Source: Undaria pinnatifida
Taxonomy: Eukaryota > Sar > Phaeophyceae > Laminariales > Alariaceae
Direction: 5' to 3'
Length of the DNA: 64,000 nt
Assembly: GCA_012845835.1 (NCBI GenBank)
Contig: JABAKD010000009.1
Coordinates: 12,509,455 to 12,573,454 of the forward strand
The translations under genes were made by a program, and so were the position numbers. Positions 32,221-42,456 of the stretch are shown here, piece by piece. The notes below the pieces were generated by a model, which had not been told where the DNA came from, searched no databases, and was given only the letters and a program-made list of their open reading frames with translations. Position 1 is the stretch's first letter. The number at the start of each line of letters is the position of its first letter.

Positions 32221-32640
32221 CTAATCATTGGAGCGGAGGAAACTCTGCATCCGCGCTATCCGCAGCCGGCGGTTAATATTTTCAAGAGGAAGGATAGACA
32301 CAGATCGTTGGAGGTCGAACTCGTGGCCGTGCTTTTGGATTTCGCCTACAAGCGACCCTGGCCGCGTCCGCTCCAGGCGATATCTTTGTGTCTGGGTCGT
32401 CCGCCTTAATGCGTCGTTGTCTGCTGTTGGCAGGCCCGTCGTGGTGGCGGCCGGGTTGCTGGGGGTGCTCTGGTCGACGCTTATCCTCCCTGGCTGGTAT
32501 TGGCCGCCCACGTCACTAGCAAACCCCAAAAAAACAAAAATCAAAGTATCTCTTGTTTCGACTTCTGCGCTAGTATGGGCGCGCTGTAGCAACTCGGTGG
32601 CGCCTCTCTCCGCATCGCTTCTCCTGCTACCCACCTCCAT
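32221..32640 (-). CDS. Small hypothetical ORF upstream of ankyrin gene
   Basis: 139 codons from ATG (MEVGSRRSDAERG) to TGA/TAG, ending 119 bases before the ankyrin start on the same strand. The composition is protein-like, with charged helices at the end (RYRLERTRPGSLVGEIQKHG, RRLRIARMQSFLRSND). No family recognised. It could be an upstream exon of the ankyrin gene, a separate small gene, or chance; a possible donor (GAG then GTGGGT) directly follows the ATG. I cannot decide between these. Confidence 0.35.
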   Translation of the reverse strand: MEVGSRRSDAERGATELLQRAHTSAEVETRDTLIFVFLGFASDVGGQYQPGRISVDQSTPSNPAATTTGLPTADNDALRRTTQTQRYRLERTRPGSLVGEIQKHGHEFDLQRSVSILPLENINRRLRIARMQSFLRSND

Positions 32641-33254
32641 GGTACGTGTAACGCGCTACTTTATGTTCTGCTCTCCCCCGCTCTCGTTGATTTTACCTTT
32701 CTCTCTCCCAATTTGGCCGCTCCTTGTGGAATAGAGATCCCCCGCTTCTGTTTTTGCCGGTTGTGTGTGCCTTATAGGCGTTGAACGCGAAGCACGCACA
32801 GGGATTGGATGAGGGTTCCCTGAGATGCCTTCCCCTCTACCCTGTGCTCCTGTGCGAGTGGCGGGGTGTCGGTGTCCCGACTCGTGCATGTTAATGTTGA
32901 CCGTGAAGTGATTTGTGGTGTGGAGCCCCGACTAATCTATACGACGCCTGGCCTATCCTGGTCTGGTTGATATTTTGGTGTTTGTGATAATGACTTGATT
33001 TAAGTGATGATGTGTTTGCAGTGCTTGTATTCGTCTGTCTCCGGTACGAGACCGTTTATCGTACGACTAGAATTGCGGCGCTGCTGTAGGCTGCAATGAT
33101 TATGCATGTTGTCAGCATCGCCACGACATCTCGGGATGATGTTTCCCCCTGTTGCCCTCGAGGAATGTACGTCGGCGTAAGAGAGACATGCTGAACCGCG
33201 AAGGGTGTACGAGTACGACTCGTATATGTCTGTGTTGTCTTGGTATGCTGTTTA

Positions 33255-33845
33255 TACCAGGTATACTTAGACGGCAGTAGTACCAGGTACAGCAGTACTT
33301 TGGTTTGATACGGACGTGTAAGTAGAGCCTTCCTTACAGCTATTAATAGCTTACCAGGTACAACCGGTTCGGCAATAAGTGCGGCAGTAATTTCTAACAA
33401 CATATTTTTAGCAAGTTTGGCTCTGGCTGGAGCCTGCCTGTGGCCGCGTAGCCGTCGGCATCGGATCAGGGTGCCGAGCGGGCCCTGCCAGTGGCTAAAT
33501 TTACACCCAGGGTCGTTTGGCAGGGCTCAGGATCGGGTGCGACCAGATATCATACTTCGTACCAGGTAGGAATGTTACACCAGCAATATCGGGCTAAACG
33601 TGTTGTTCAAACAGCTCGTTTTTGTGTTTCCCAGGCCTGCGGACGGACACGACCCTCAGCCAATAGCAGGAGGGAAAAAACCTTTCTTAAAAATTTCCTT
33701 GCGAAGTTCTTGTAAGGATCACTCGAGCCGTTGATACCAGTTACCAGTTACGCCAGGTATTAATAGTAACTGGAATTCGCACGTAGCTCTGTACATGCAG
33801 CAGAGGAGTCAGTCTATTATAGCCAGTCAGCTTGATACCTGGTAC
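33255..33845. repeat. Cluster of TACCWGGTA near-palindromes
   Basis: Exact copies start at about 33255, 33281, 33352, 33560 and 33836, with near matches at 33735-33760. The motif equals its own reverse complement except for the centre base, so it may be a binding site or a remnant of a small repeat; the context sometimes includes TATTAATAG. Confidence 0.6.
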
Positions 33846-33924
33846 AGGTACCCCCCCCCGTACGTGTTTTGTGCACCTTTTTTCATTTGCAAAAATAAAG
33901 AAAAAGAATAATCATCAGCTGCTG

Positions 33925-34170
33925 CTGAGAGCGCCTAGCGGTGTGGGTAGGCGCCGTTCGATGCGAGTCGACGAGGAAGAACGGGCTGAAGCTGAAGTCT
34001 ACTCGCAATAACAACGAAGGCACGTACTGTAGTGGGGGAGGGGGCGGGAGAAGAGCCTGCTCAGCGACCCTGGATCTGAGTAACGGCGAGGGAGGGAGAA
34101 AGAGAAAGAAAAAGCGCGAAGATAAAGCACGGGATGGAAGAAAGAAAAAGAAAATATTCATGTCCCCATC
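33925..34170 (+). mobile_element. SINE body, head missing
   Basis: GCTGCTGAGAGCGCCTAGC, GATGCGAGTCGACGAGGAAG, GTCTACTCGC-ATAA, GGCACGTACTGTAGTGGGGG, AGAAGAGCCTGCTCAGCGACC and CTGGATCTGAGTAACGG, then an A/G tail with GAAAGAAAAAG. This matches in order the copies at about 40035 and 46265 (both minus). No A or B box is present here, so it is 5' truncated. Confidence 0.65.
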
Positions 34171-35707
34171 GGTTCGATCGGCCAAACGATAACTTCGCCG
34201 CATTGCCCAAACCCAAAAACGTGTACTTGTATTAACCTCTTCCTTTGTTGATGAATACACTTCTGTGCGATTATTTTACGAGCTTACCATACCTTAGTTT
34301 GGGCTGCGAATTTTCTTCAAGTAGATGCTATATTAGTTGGGGTGGCTTAAGCAAGAGCCAACTACAGCATTATATAGGGCCCCCCCAGTAAGTCGGAGGT
34401 GTGCCAGAGCAATATGACCGCTTTATGATGGGAAGCCGCCTTATTTGTATCCAGGTCATGCGTGCAGTTTCCCCGGCCGTGCAAAGCGATCTTGACCGCC
34501 TTATATTGGGTTATTGCCTGATACAGGGATACCGCCTTGTTGGGGGACCCCTGCTGTAATTGACGTATTGTTGGTGTTGAGTACCAGGTAGTAAACACCG
34601 CACGTCGAGCCACAAAACGCTCCTCCAGTCAGACACGAAGACGCAGAGGTCCGCAAATTTTCCGCACGCAGCTATTTGCCGTAACGCCTACTGTTTGTAT
34701 GATAGCCAACTAAAGAACTGGTCGGCGACTTACTATTAACTGTTAGTTACTGTTAGTATAACCAGCCCACTCACAGCTCTAACTTGAACGTTTATCCTAT
34801 TCCTACTGCCGTTGGCTGCTTTTAAATGTCGTGGCAGCTGCAGGCCGTGGGGGCATACGGCGGCGAAAGCCTATTCGGCGGCTTGCTGCTGCAGCTCTTG
34901 GGCTTGGCGGTATCGCTTCTGAGAAGAATCGCTTCAATCGAAGATCATACAGGCAGCAGCAAGGTATGACATGTGACCTTTGAATACATTCCGTTCTGTA
35001 TTCTTACAGCAGCAGCACAATGGCATGATAGAGTAGTAAGTTCTGATTTGTGATGGCTAGTCTGCTATGCACCAGTACCTGGAAATTGTGTTACTTCGTT
35101 GCCACAGATTGTGCTGAATGTATTGTAGCTGCATGTAGAATGCTGTACTTGTACAGCGCACAGCTGCCTGCTTGCTAGCTCTTTCTGCAGTGCGAGTGTG
35201 TCGTTTTTGTTGCCATACCAGAACCGTTATCGTAACTACCGTAGCAGTGTGAAAAACTCGTTGGCGTTCTGACTTCCGAACACGGGGAAAAAAACGTAAG
35301 AACCACAAAACCTAACGAAAAAAATCCCCCTTAAGACGCGCAGCCGACTGTCAAACGGTTAAAGTTCGTACGTTTTTTTCTCAAGTCGTTCGCCCGCAAG
35401 AAAATCACCGACCCGCGCAGATGATCCGGGTCATGCGCATGATACCATGATATAGATCAGGGATCTGTCATATGTGTCAAAGGTTGATACAGCAGCAGCG
35501 GTGCGAATTCGATTCAAATTTAGGAACACCTAGCATCTGGTGGCCGTCCTCTCACGAAAATCCCAAGCATAGAAAGAAGGCGGTGCCGACCAGAGACTGA
35601 CAGGGAATTTAGGCACTCAAGCCTCGCGCCCAACGAGAGGGGGGGGGCTGTGTACTCATATCTGGCATGGCTATAGTTGTACGGCCATATACCCCTGCAT
35701 CCCTACG

Positions 35708-35929
35708 ATGCCGGGACGGGGGAACATCGGGTTTTCACCGACCAGAAGGGGAAGGGGGAGAGAACAGGCGCCGTTGAACGCCATTTGTTGCCCGTTCCTA
35801 TGCTTTGCCACCTCCACGACTCACGCGCTCAACTATTCTTACTCGTCGTCGATGATTCAGGGAGTCCTTAGCGGCGACGGGCAACGTGCGCATCAGCCTA
35901 GGAGGAGGGAAGTAGGGCGAAGTCAGGAG

Positions 35930-35967
<38 letters not shown>

Positions 35968-38900
35968 CCCGCCCAGCTTGACCGCGGACGGCGAGAACGA
36001 GAGCGGCTTCACTCATTCCGGCGGCGAGATGTGGTCGGTGCTCCAGGGGCTTCGACGCCGGCAGCGACACCAGCAGCGGCAAACCGGCGCCTATGCCGTC
36101 TCCGCCGCCGCCTCCACTAGCGCCAGCACTAGCACTACCCGTAGCGCCAGCAGTAGCGCCAGCAGAAGCGTTAGGTCTGGTTCTAAACCCCGTCACCTCT
36201 CTTTGGTATCGACGGGTCTGGTGTCCTTCCTCGCCATGACGGGCTGCTTGTTCACGCCCCTAGCGGAGGCAACGGTGGTACCCAATGGAGCCATGGTGTG
36301 GGACGGGAACGGCTGGATGGCGCTCGTAGACGACCCCTCCGCCCCCCTCCCACCCCCTCCCAAGACCGAATCGTGGAAGCGCAAAGACACGCAGCTATTC
36401 GTGGGGGTGTCATCGTTTAGGGACAAGCGGTGTCCGCAGACTTTGGTGAATTATTTCACCAAGGCTAAGTATCCTGCGCGGGTGACGGTGGGCGTTGTGC
36501 AGCAGAACGATCACGCGGATATTGACTGTGTGACGGAGTACTGCAACATGATGGGGGGGTTTGAGGAAGGCTCCCGGTGTCCCCACTTTAATAATATTAA
36601 GACGCTGAGGGTGGACGCGAAGCATGCTGCGGGTCCGTGTTATGGCCGGCACTTGCAGGTGAGTGCGGGGTGGGTTGGGTTTGGTTGGGTTGGGCTGTTT
36701 TCGGTTTTGATTTGGCTCGGTTTGGTTTGGTCTCGTTTGGTTTGGTGTTGGTTTCGGTTTGGTTCTTTTATAAATCGTTGATTTTATTGATTGATTGACC
36801 CCTCCGCTGCCCTCCCCTCCCCCCCTCTTGCCCCCCCTGCCCCCGCCTCCGCCGGCCCCCCCTCTACCCCCCCCGCTCTCCTGCCCCCCCCCCGGCCCTC
36901 CCCCCCCGCCCGCCGTTCCTTTCCGCCTTCTTCTTCCCCTATCCTCTTGTCTTTTCCCTATCCCCTCCCCTCTCACTCTTCCCCTATCCCATCCCGCCTA
37001 CTCCGTCTCCCCCGTCCTCTATTCCCATGCCCGTCACTCCCTTTCACTATCTCCTTGCCTATCTCCCCCATCCCCTCGCCCGTCTCGCCCGTCTCGCCCG
37101 CCCCCTACCCATCCCCTGCCTCCCCCATCTCCCGCGTCCCGTGTCCCCATTGCCCATCTCCCCGTTCCCTTATCCCCTTGCTCGCCCCCCCGTCCCCTGT
37201 CCTCTTGCCTGTGTCCCCTATCCCCTTATCCATTGCCTCAAGGCGTACATGTTGAGGGACGAGGAGTTTTGCATGCAGACGGACAGCCACATGGACGTGG
37301 TGCAGGATTGGGATGAGAAGCTCATGGCCATGTGGGGCCGGGTAAACAACGAGTACGGCATCCTGACGACGTACGTGCACAAGATTGAGCAGCTCAACGA
37401 TGGCTACGAGAACAAGCGGGAGGTCCCGCATCTCTGCCAGGTGATTGGTTGATTGGCGTGGTTGGGTGATTGGTGATATGGTTGATTTTGTGTTGCGCGC
37501 TCAAGCTCGAGCATCCGCGTACCTACGCACGTTTTACACAGCAGGAGGTTACACGACACCACTCCGCTGCTCCTTATTATTTTCCATTAACCCCATGTGC
37601 GCTACTTTAGGACGCGAGCATTCCGCCGGCGCGTGCTACGAGAGAGCCAGCACTTTTGCCTACATTATTTTCTGGATGACGGGTCTACTTAACGCCTTCG
37701 AGTCGTTCTACGGTAGCCCCCCCCCAACTTTTCTCTAACAAAATCGCCGGTTTTGAAACCAGTTCCCGGCCGTACCTCCTGAAAAACGGTGACCCTTGCC
37801 ACCCCGACGTCATCCTGCGATAGACCTTCGCAAACAAGATGCTTGAGGATGCTCTTGTCATGGCATCCTTCCTCGTGTCGAGCAGCCATGAAACGTTCGG
37901 TAAAGAAAATCGCCGGGTTTGGGGGGGGGGGGGCTATCGTAGATCAGTCTTTCACTGCTGGCAACCCATTTGGGGGACACATTTTACTTGGTGTTAGTAT
38001 AGGGAGAGATTCTTGGGGCTCTTAACCCCTTTACAACTGGAAACCCGTTTTTGGGGACAAATTACTTAGATTTAGTATAAGGAGGGGTTCGGGGGCTCTA
38101 AAGGGGTTAAAGGGGTTAAACCGAAAAACAACCGGATAAGGCACATTCTCGAATCGAAAAATATTTTGTTTTTGGTATGGCTAGGGCTATGTGTGTCGGT
38201 GCATCGAGTTGCGCTTTCGGTTTTCTCGAAACGCGTTATAGGTGAGGTATACAGCTCCTCACTAGGTTGGGAGCCTCGAAAGGAAAATGGTGCAACGATA
38301 CCGTAGCAAGTGTCCGGCCGTGCTCCAAAAATCCTTCGATGAAGAATCATCCCCCCCCCCCCCCCCCCCCGCCCCCTTCTGCCCCCCCCCCGCCCTCCGC
38401 CCCTCCCTTCCCCTGCCGTCGACAATGATGACGTTGGCCATGGCGACCGCTCTCCAAAAAAACAAAGTTGTCCTTCACAAACCCAGGGAACCACCCGAGG
38501 TACGTACAGGCCAAGCTAGCTACCAAGCTGCCTGGACCCAAGCTTACCAACACGTGGGCGGCGGGCCTCAGCCTGGCCAAGTGTCACGCGTGGAAAGCCA
38601 CCCCGTACGACCCCGGATTGCGCAAGGTGTTCGACGGCGAGGAGTTCTCGATGCATGCGAGGCTGTGGACTAGGGGGTATGATACGTACACCCCGGACAA
38701 GAGCCTGGTGGGCCACGACTACAACAAGGTCACCGACGGACCTCCTCCGTCGAGGTGGGTGGGATTGTTTTGGGGGTGGTCGGGGTGTGGGTTGGGGTTG
38801 GGGGTGGGAGGGGGGGGGGGGTTCGGGAGGTTGGTGAGTGGGTAGGCCGGTGGGTGGGTGAGTTGGGGGGGCGGCTGAGTCGGTGTGCAGGTGGGTTGGG

Positions 38901-41900
38901 TTGGGTTTGGTGCGTGGGTGGTTTGGGTGGGGGTGGTTTTGGGTTGGTGGGTTGGTGCGTGGGGCTGCTGGTGGGGGGCTCGGCGCGGCGCGGTAATGGA
39001 GGTCCGGTAAACGAAGACCTGCGAGCAGGTTTCTTGAGCAAGATCTCTGATGTGCTTTTTTTATCATTGGAATGCTGACATATTTCTGACCATCGGCATC
39101 TACATGTAAATCATCCCTCCTCTCCTATCGCCTCTTCTCCCCTCCCTCCTCCCCCCCCCCCATCCCCTCCCCTCCGCCCCCCCCCTCCCTTCCCCTCCCC
39201 CCCCTTCCACTCCCCCCCCCCCCCTTCCCCTCCCCTCCCCTCCCCTCCTTCGACGAAACTCTGCGCGCAGCTGGGCGAACAACGTAATGCCGGCTGGCAC
39301 GAAGGACAGGGCCTATCAGCGGCTGTTCACCCTTTTCGGAATGCCGGGAAAAGTCGACACCCCTGAGATGTGGGAGTCGATCGGAAAGTTCGGGCTCGGA
39401 AACAAGCGCTCGCTGGAGCAGTATCAAGAATTCATCGGCGTTAATCTGACCACGCTCGAGGTGACTGCCGGATCTCTAAAGAGGATGATTCACACCATTT
39501 TGGCACGCACACACCAACGCCCCAACGACAGCAAAGCAATTTCCTTGGGTTGGAGGCGTTCTTCGATAGAGCTAACACGTTTTTTGGCTGAAACATGCTC
39601 TGATTGACGAGTGTCTTTATGAAACGCCTTTAGAGACTTCAAAGGGAAACAATCAGAAAATGATGAAAAGTGGCGATTGCGGCATCGACTACTGGTGGTT
39701 GGCGATGATAAAGGCCGTGTCCGAATGACGACGCCAACAATGCGAAGGCCCGTACGGGACTGGCGCCGTCGGCATGATCTTAACTCGTGCTGCTTGCGGC
39801 GCGCTCACGCTACGGGTAGACGCTCGAAAATATCGCAATTATTATTGGTTTTGTTTTGGTCGCTATACTTTAATAATCACGTTCCGAAGGCGCTAGTATC
39901 CCAAAATCGTCGGAAGGTCAATTCTTGTTTTTTCAATATGAACTTTTTGTATTTTTGTATTTTTGTATCTTGTTTTTTGTATTTTTCTTCGTCCCATTTG
40001 TTATCCTCGCACTACTCTCGCACTCCCTCCCAGTAATGACTCAGGTCCGGGGTCGCATAGCGGGCCCTCCTCCCCCTTCCCCACTACGATACGTGCCTTC
40101 TTTTTATCGCGAGAATAGTTCAGCATTTTCTTCCCTCGTCGACTCGCGTCGAATTGTACCTACCCAAGCTGCTAGGCGCTCTCAGCAGTTGGTCCCTTTT
40201 TTTTTAGCTTCGCAAATAAAGACAAAATCTCAGCACGTTCACCAGGTACCCAGGCCCATGGGTTTGTTGGTGGGGTTGCCCTTTTCACTTTTTTGCTCAA
40301 AATCTGTTTTTTGGTTGAGGTGTGAGGCTTCTCGACTGGTTATGAGCCTCGGAAGAAAGCTGCTGCACCCCTCCACTGCATGTGTGTGTCGTTGGCTTTT
40401 GGGTTGGGTTGGGTTGAGTTGAGTTGAGTTGGGTTGGGTTGGGTTGGGTTTTGGGCCGGGGTGGGACTTTCCTGCTTCCCACCCCAACGCGCACAGTTGA
40501 CGACAGTTACAGATACCCGCCAGCGCAAGTTCCCAGCGAGAGCTGCAGTATACTTTTTACCCTTGGATATTGGCGAAGACTGCCGGTAGGAGAGATGTTA
40601 ATACCCCGTTTTTCGCTGCTGAGTTTTCAGCACTCGTACGAGCGACTCTGTACCTCACGGACGATGGACTCGAGGGAACTTGTGTTTTGGCGCGGCGTAC
40701 TACTGTACCTGGTAGCTTTTACCGCGCTGCATTGCGGATTAATGTCTCGAAATTAAAAAGGCACGAAAGCTTCAAGACCGCACACGGGAACAGGAGGGTT
40801 TGCTGCTCGTCTCGCGCGAGTGGCCCGGAGCCACTGCGAAAAAAAAGCCTCCCTGAAGTCCCCCCCCCCCCCCCCCCGCCCACCGTGCCCTTGGTCTATT
40901 GATTGACGCATGTTGTTAATACACTGAACAGGGGTGCGCTTAACGCCTTTACGGCTGGAAACCCTTTTTAGGGATATTTTTACTTGAAGTTAGTATAGGG
41001 AGGGATTTGGGGGCTCTAAAGAGGTTACTTTTTCGGAGGCCCGAGTGTCTTCACGTGAGGAGCTCTTATTCCTCCAACCAAAATTAGACTTTTTTTTGGA
41101 AAACATTTAGCAGGGCAGCCAGATGAACAGTCCCACGCTGTCTATTAATATATATATTCACGATTGATACCAGGTACCGGTGCGTAGTATTCACTAGTAT
41201 ATGTCTAGTGTGCTTCATGGCGTTATGGCATCTGGTTTTATGATTTTTTTTCTTTTGATTTCTGATGGCCGACTGATGCGAGAAACGATTCGGGGAAAAG
41301 CTGATCCTTCGGTTTGACGGCACCACGAAAAAATAAATAAATAAATAACGCGTGCTACGATAGAGGGGCACCGTTTTTTTTTTTCCTTAATACTACCCCT
41401 CAATTTGGGAGCTCAAGACATGTCCCTCCCAAAAAACTGATTTTGGAGAAAAATCAGAACTGCTATTTAATAGAACCGGATGAAAAATCCCATATATGGC
41501 CTAGGCATACAACGATAATCATCATGTACAAAAAACTAAGGGGGGCGTATTTTCCGACGATTGTGGGTCAAGGAGCCCCGTCATTCGGAACACATTTCAC
41601 ACGAAAACTGCTACACCTCCGTCATAGCACGCGTCAAATAGTCAAACCAGGTCAAACTCATCTTTGCTTGTGCAGTCCAGGACACCTAGAACAATACAGG
41701 AACAGGGTAAGAGAAGAAAGCCAGGCTGGTGTTTATTCGAGGGGGGGGGGGGGGGGGGGGGGGGAGGGGGGGGGGATCGGGGGCCATTGTTCTAAAGTTC
41801 GTGTACAACGAACCCTTTCTCAAATAAGAAATCAGCCGGAGCTGGCGTTCCTACTTGTTTATGTACAGGGGTCATGCACTGTACTTTTCAAGCTCATCTT

Positions 41901-42456
41901 GTTGGTTTTACAGGTATTTTCCTGCCAACTCACAAACGTTTGTATATATATATATGTATATTTTACGAAACAGATAATGGGCTCGAGGTGCGGAAGCCTA
42001 CGCTACGTCCCCTTTGAGGAGAGCTGGCCTCCCGTGGAGAATAACCTCGGAGGCCCTTACTGGGATCGCCGCCTCTCGGGAAGAGGGGTCCACGCTGACG
42101 ACTACACCTCGGCCTTCGAGTCCAGATACTCTCGGTCAGGCCTAAGAACGCAGGGGACGGCGGGGGGTGGGGGTGGGGGTGGGGATGGTGGCAGTGGCGG
42201 TGGAAAGTTCAAGCTGTTTGTTGCGTCCGCTCTAGCTTTCTCGGCGATCGGTGGCTGCGCTATGGGAATCGCTGGTTGCCTGATGGGTGATGAGGCAGGG
42301 GGTGGGAACGGGAAGCGGAAGGCGAAGGGGAAGGGGGGGTTGTGGAAGGGTTTGCTGTCTGGAGGTGGGGCTGGAGGGGATGCGAGGAAGCCGAGAGGGA
42401 GGTCCCAGTGGGGAAGGCGTTCGGGTCTGCTGGGGGGCAGTAGGAGTGAAGACTGA
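35708..42456 (+). CDS. GT60-family GlcNAc transferase with membrane anchor
   Basis: Five exons: 35708-36658, 37243-37440, 38510-38754, 39271-39460 and 41974-42456. Phases match (0, 0, 2, 0); 688 residues. The family (PF11397; Dictyostelium Skp1 GlcNAc transferase, trypanosome polypeptide GlcNAc transferases) transfers GlcNAc from UDP-GlcNAc to Ser/Thr or hydroxyproline. Seen: LFVGVSSFRDKRCPQTL (about 230), the metal-site segment EEFCMQTDSHMDVVQDWDEK in exon 2, TWAAGLSLAKCHA..PYDPGLRKVFDGEE and TRGYDTYTP in exon 3, KFGLGNKRSLEQYQEFIGVNL in exon 4 and SRCGSLRYVPF opening exon 5. Residues 50-160 are a Gln/Ser/Arg-rich tail with a CAG-encoded polyQ. Residues about 164-187 (LSLVSTGLVSFLAMTGCLF) form a likely signal anchor, suggesting Golgi/ER type II topology. 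The C-terminal 100 residues are Gly/Lys-rich with a hydrophobic stretch at about 607-632. The second in-frame ATG (35852) is an equally good start. Roughly 15-20 residues usual between VPHLC and the WAAG motif are not accounted for, so a small exon between 37441 and 38509 may be missing. Confidence 0.87.
35937..35963 (+). repeat. CAG run coding polyglutamine
   Basis: About nine CAG codons inside the first GT60 exon, in the predicted cytosolic tail. The run is in frame and flanked by further Gln/His codons. Confidence 0.9.
36659..37242 (+). other. GT60 intron 1
   Basis: Phase-0 intron. It opens with GGTTTGGTTT-type repeats and is then a strongly strand-asymmetric C/T tract (about 36785-37240) running into the acceptor CCTCAAG. 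Proline-rich frames across it are artefacts. Confidence 0.8.
37709..37942 (+). mobile_element. Short TIR element, family B copy 2
   Basis: 234 bp. Left end CTACGGTAGCCCCCCCCC; the right end reads GGGGGGGGCTATCGTAG, its inverse with one change. It also has subterminal inverted AAAATCGCCGG near both ends. Colinear with 18671-18911. No ORF. No convincing target-site duplication: flanks are GTCGTT and ATCAG. Confidence 0.75.
38026..38106 (+). mobile_element. TTAA mini-MITE, copy b
   Basis: 81 bp starting CCCCTTTACAACTGG and ending GGCTCTAAAGGGG, with a perfect TTAA on each side. A 5' neighbour (about 37954-38021) is a second copy lacking its last bases, ending exactly at the shared TTAA, so copy b probably inserted at or beside the end of an older copy. 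Confidence 0.85.
38755..39270 (+). other. GT60 intron 3
   Basis: Phase-2 intron. Its first half is GGTGGG/GGTTGG repeats (38755-38975) and the second half a C/T-rich tract (39115-39250) before the acceptor GCGCAG. No other feature seen. Confidence 0.75.
40030..40205 (-). mobile_element. SINE body, minus strand
   Basis: On the minus strand: CAACTGCTGAGAGCGCCTAG, GTAGG..AATTCGACGCGAGTCGACGA, GGAAG, TCTCGCGATAAAAAGAAGGC, ACGTATCGTAGTGGGG and GACCCCGGACCTGAGT, followed by an A-rich tail (down to about 39950). It matches the copies at 33925 and 46265. The tRNA head is absent. Confidence 0.65.
40944..41024 (+). mobile_element. TTAA mini-MITE, copy c
   Basis: 81 bp beginning CGCCTTTACGGCTGG and ending GGGCTCTAAAGAGG. 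The flanks are TTAA on the left and TTAC (one change) on the right. The core ACTTGAAGTTAGTATAGGGA is intact. Confidence 0.85.
41348..41634 (+). mobile_element. MITE family A, copy without nested insert
   Basis: 287 bp. Left end ACGCGTGCTACGATAGAGG; right end reverse-complemented ACGCGTGCTATGACGGAGG (17 of 19 match). The interior shares CGTATTTTCCGACGATTGTG and GGTCAAGGAGC with the copy at 21013. A short A/T flank (AAATA or AAAT) on both sides could be a target duplication but is low complexity. Confidence 0.8.

Larger units (their letters stand above)
32641..35707. other. Intergenic stretch between divergent genes
   Basis: No gene seen. Between 33255 and 33845 lie five exact TACCWGGTA 9-mers and the block CCAGGTATTAATAG, also found at about 4030. 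A SINE body follows (33925-34170). A further TACCAGGTA lies at 34582. The promoters of the ankyrin gene (leftward) and the GT60 gene (rightward) must lie within this interval, but I could not locate core elements. Confidence 0.5.
37441..38509 (+). other. GT60 intron 2, filled with small elements
   Basis: Contains the family B TIR element (37709-37942), two adjacent TTAA mini-MITE copies (about 37954-38021 partial, 38026-38106 whole), a GAGG-TCCTC repeat fragment (38246-38300, also seen near 40318 and 63300) and a poly-C run (38351-38371). Confidence 0.7.
39461..41973 (+). other. GT60 intron 4
   Basis: A 2.5-kb phase-0 intron containing a minus-strand SINE body (40030-40205), GGTTG/GAGTT pentamer repeats (40398-40450), a mini-MITE (40944-41024), a family A MITE (41348-41634), a poly-G run (41741-41776) and TA repeats just before the acceptor. 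TACCWGGTA copies lie near 40707 and 41168. Confidence 0.7.

Noticed and set aside
38287-38509. GT60 exon starting upstream of 38510 (frame with MATALQKNKVVLHK)
   Set aside because: It is in a different frame from the catalytic exon; joining would need a 10-base intron (GTACGTACAG), which is not credible.
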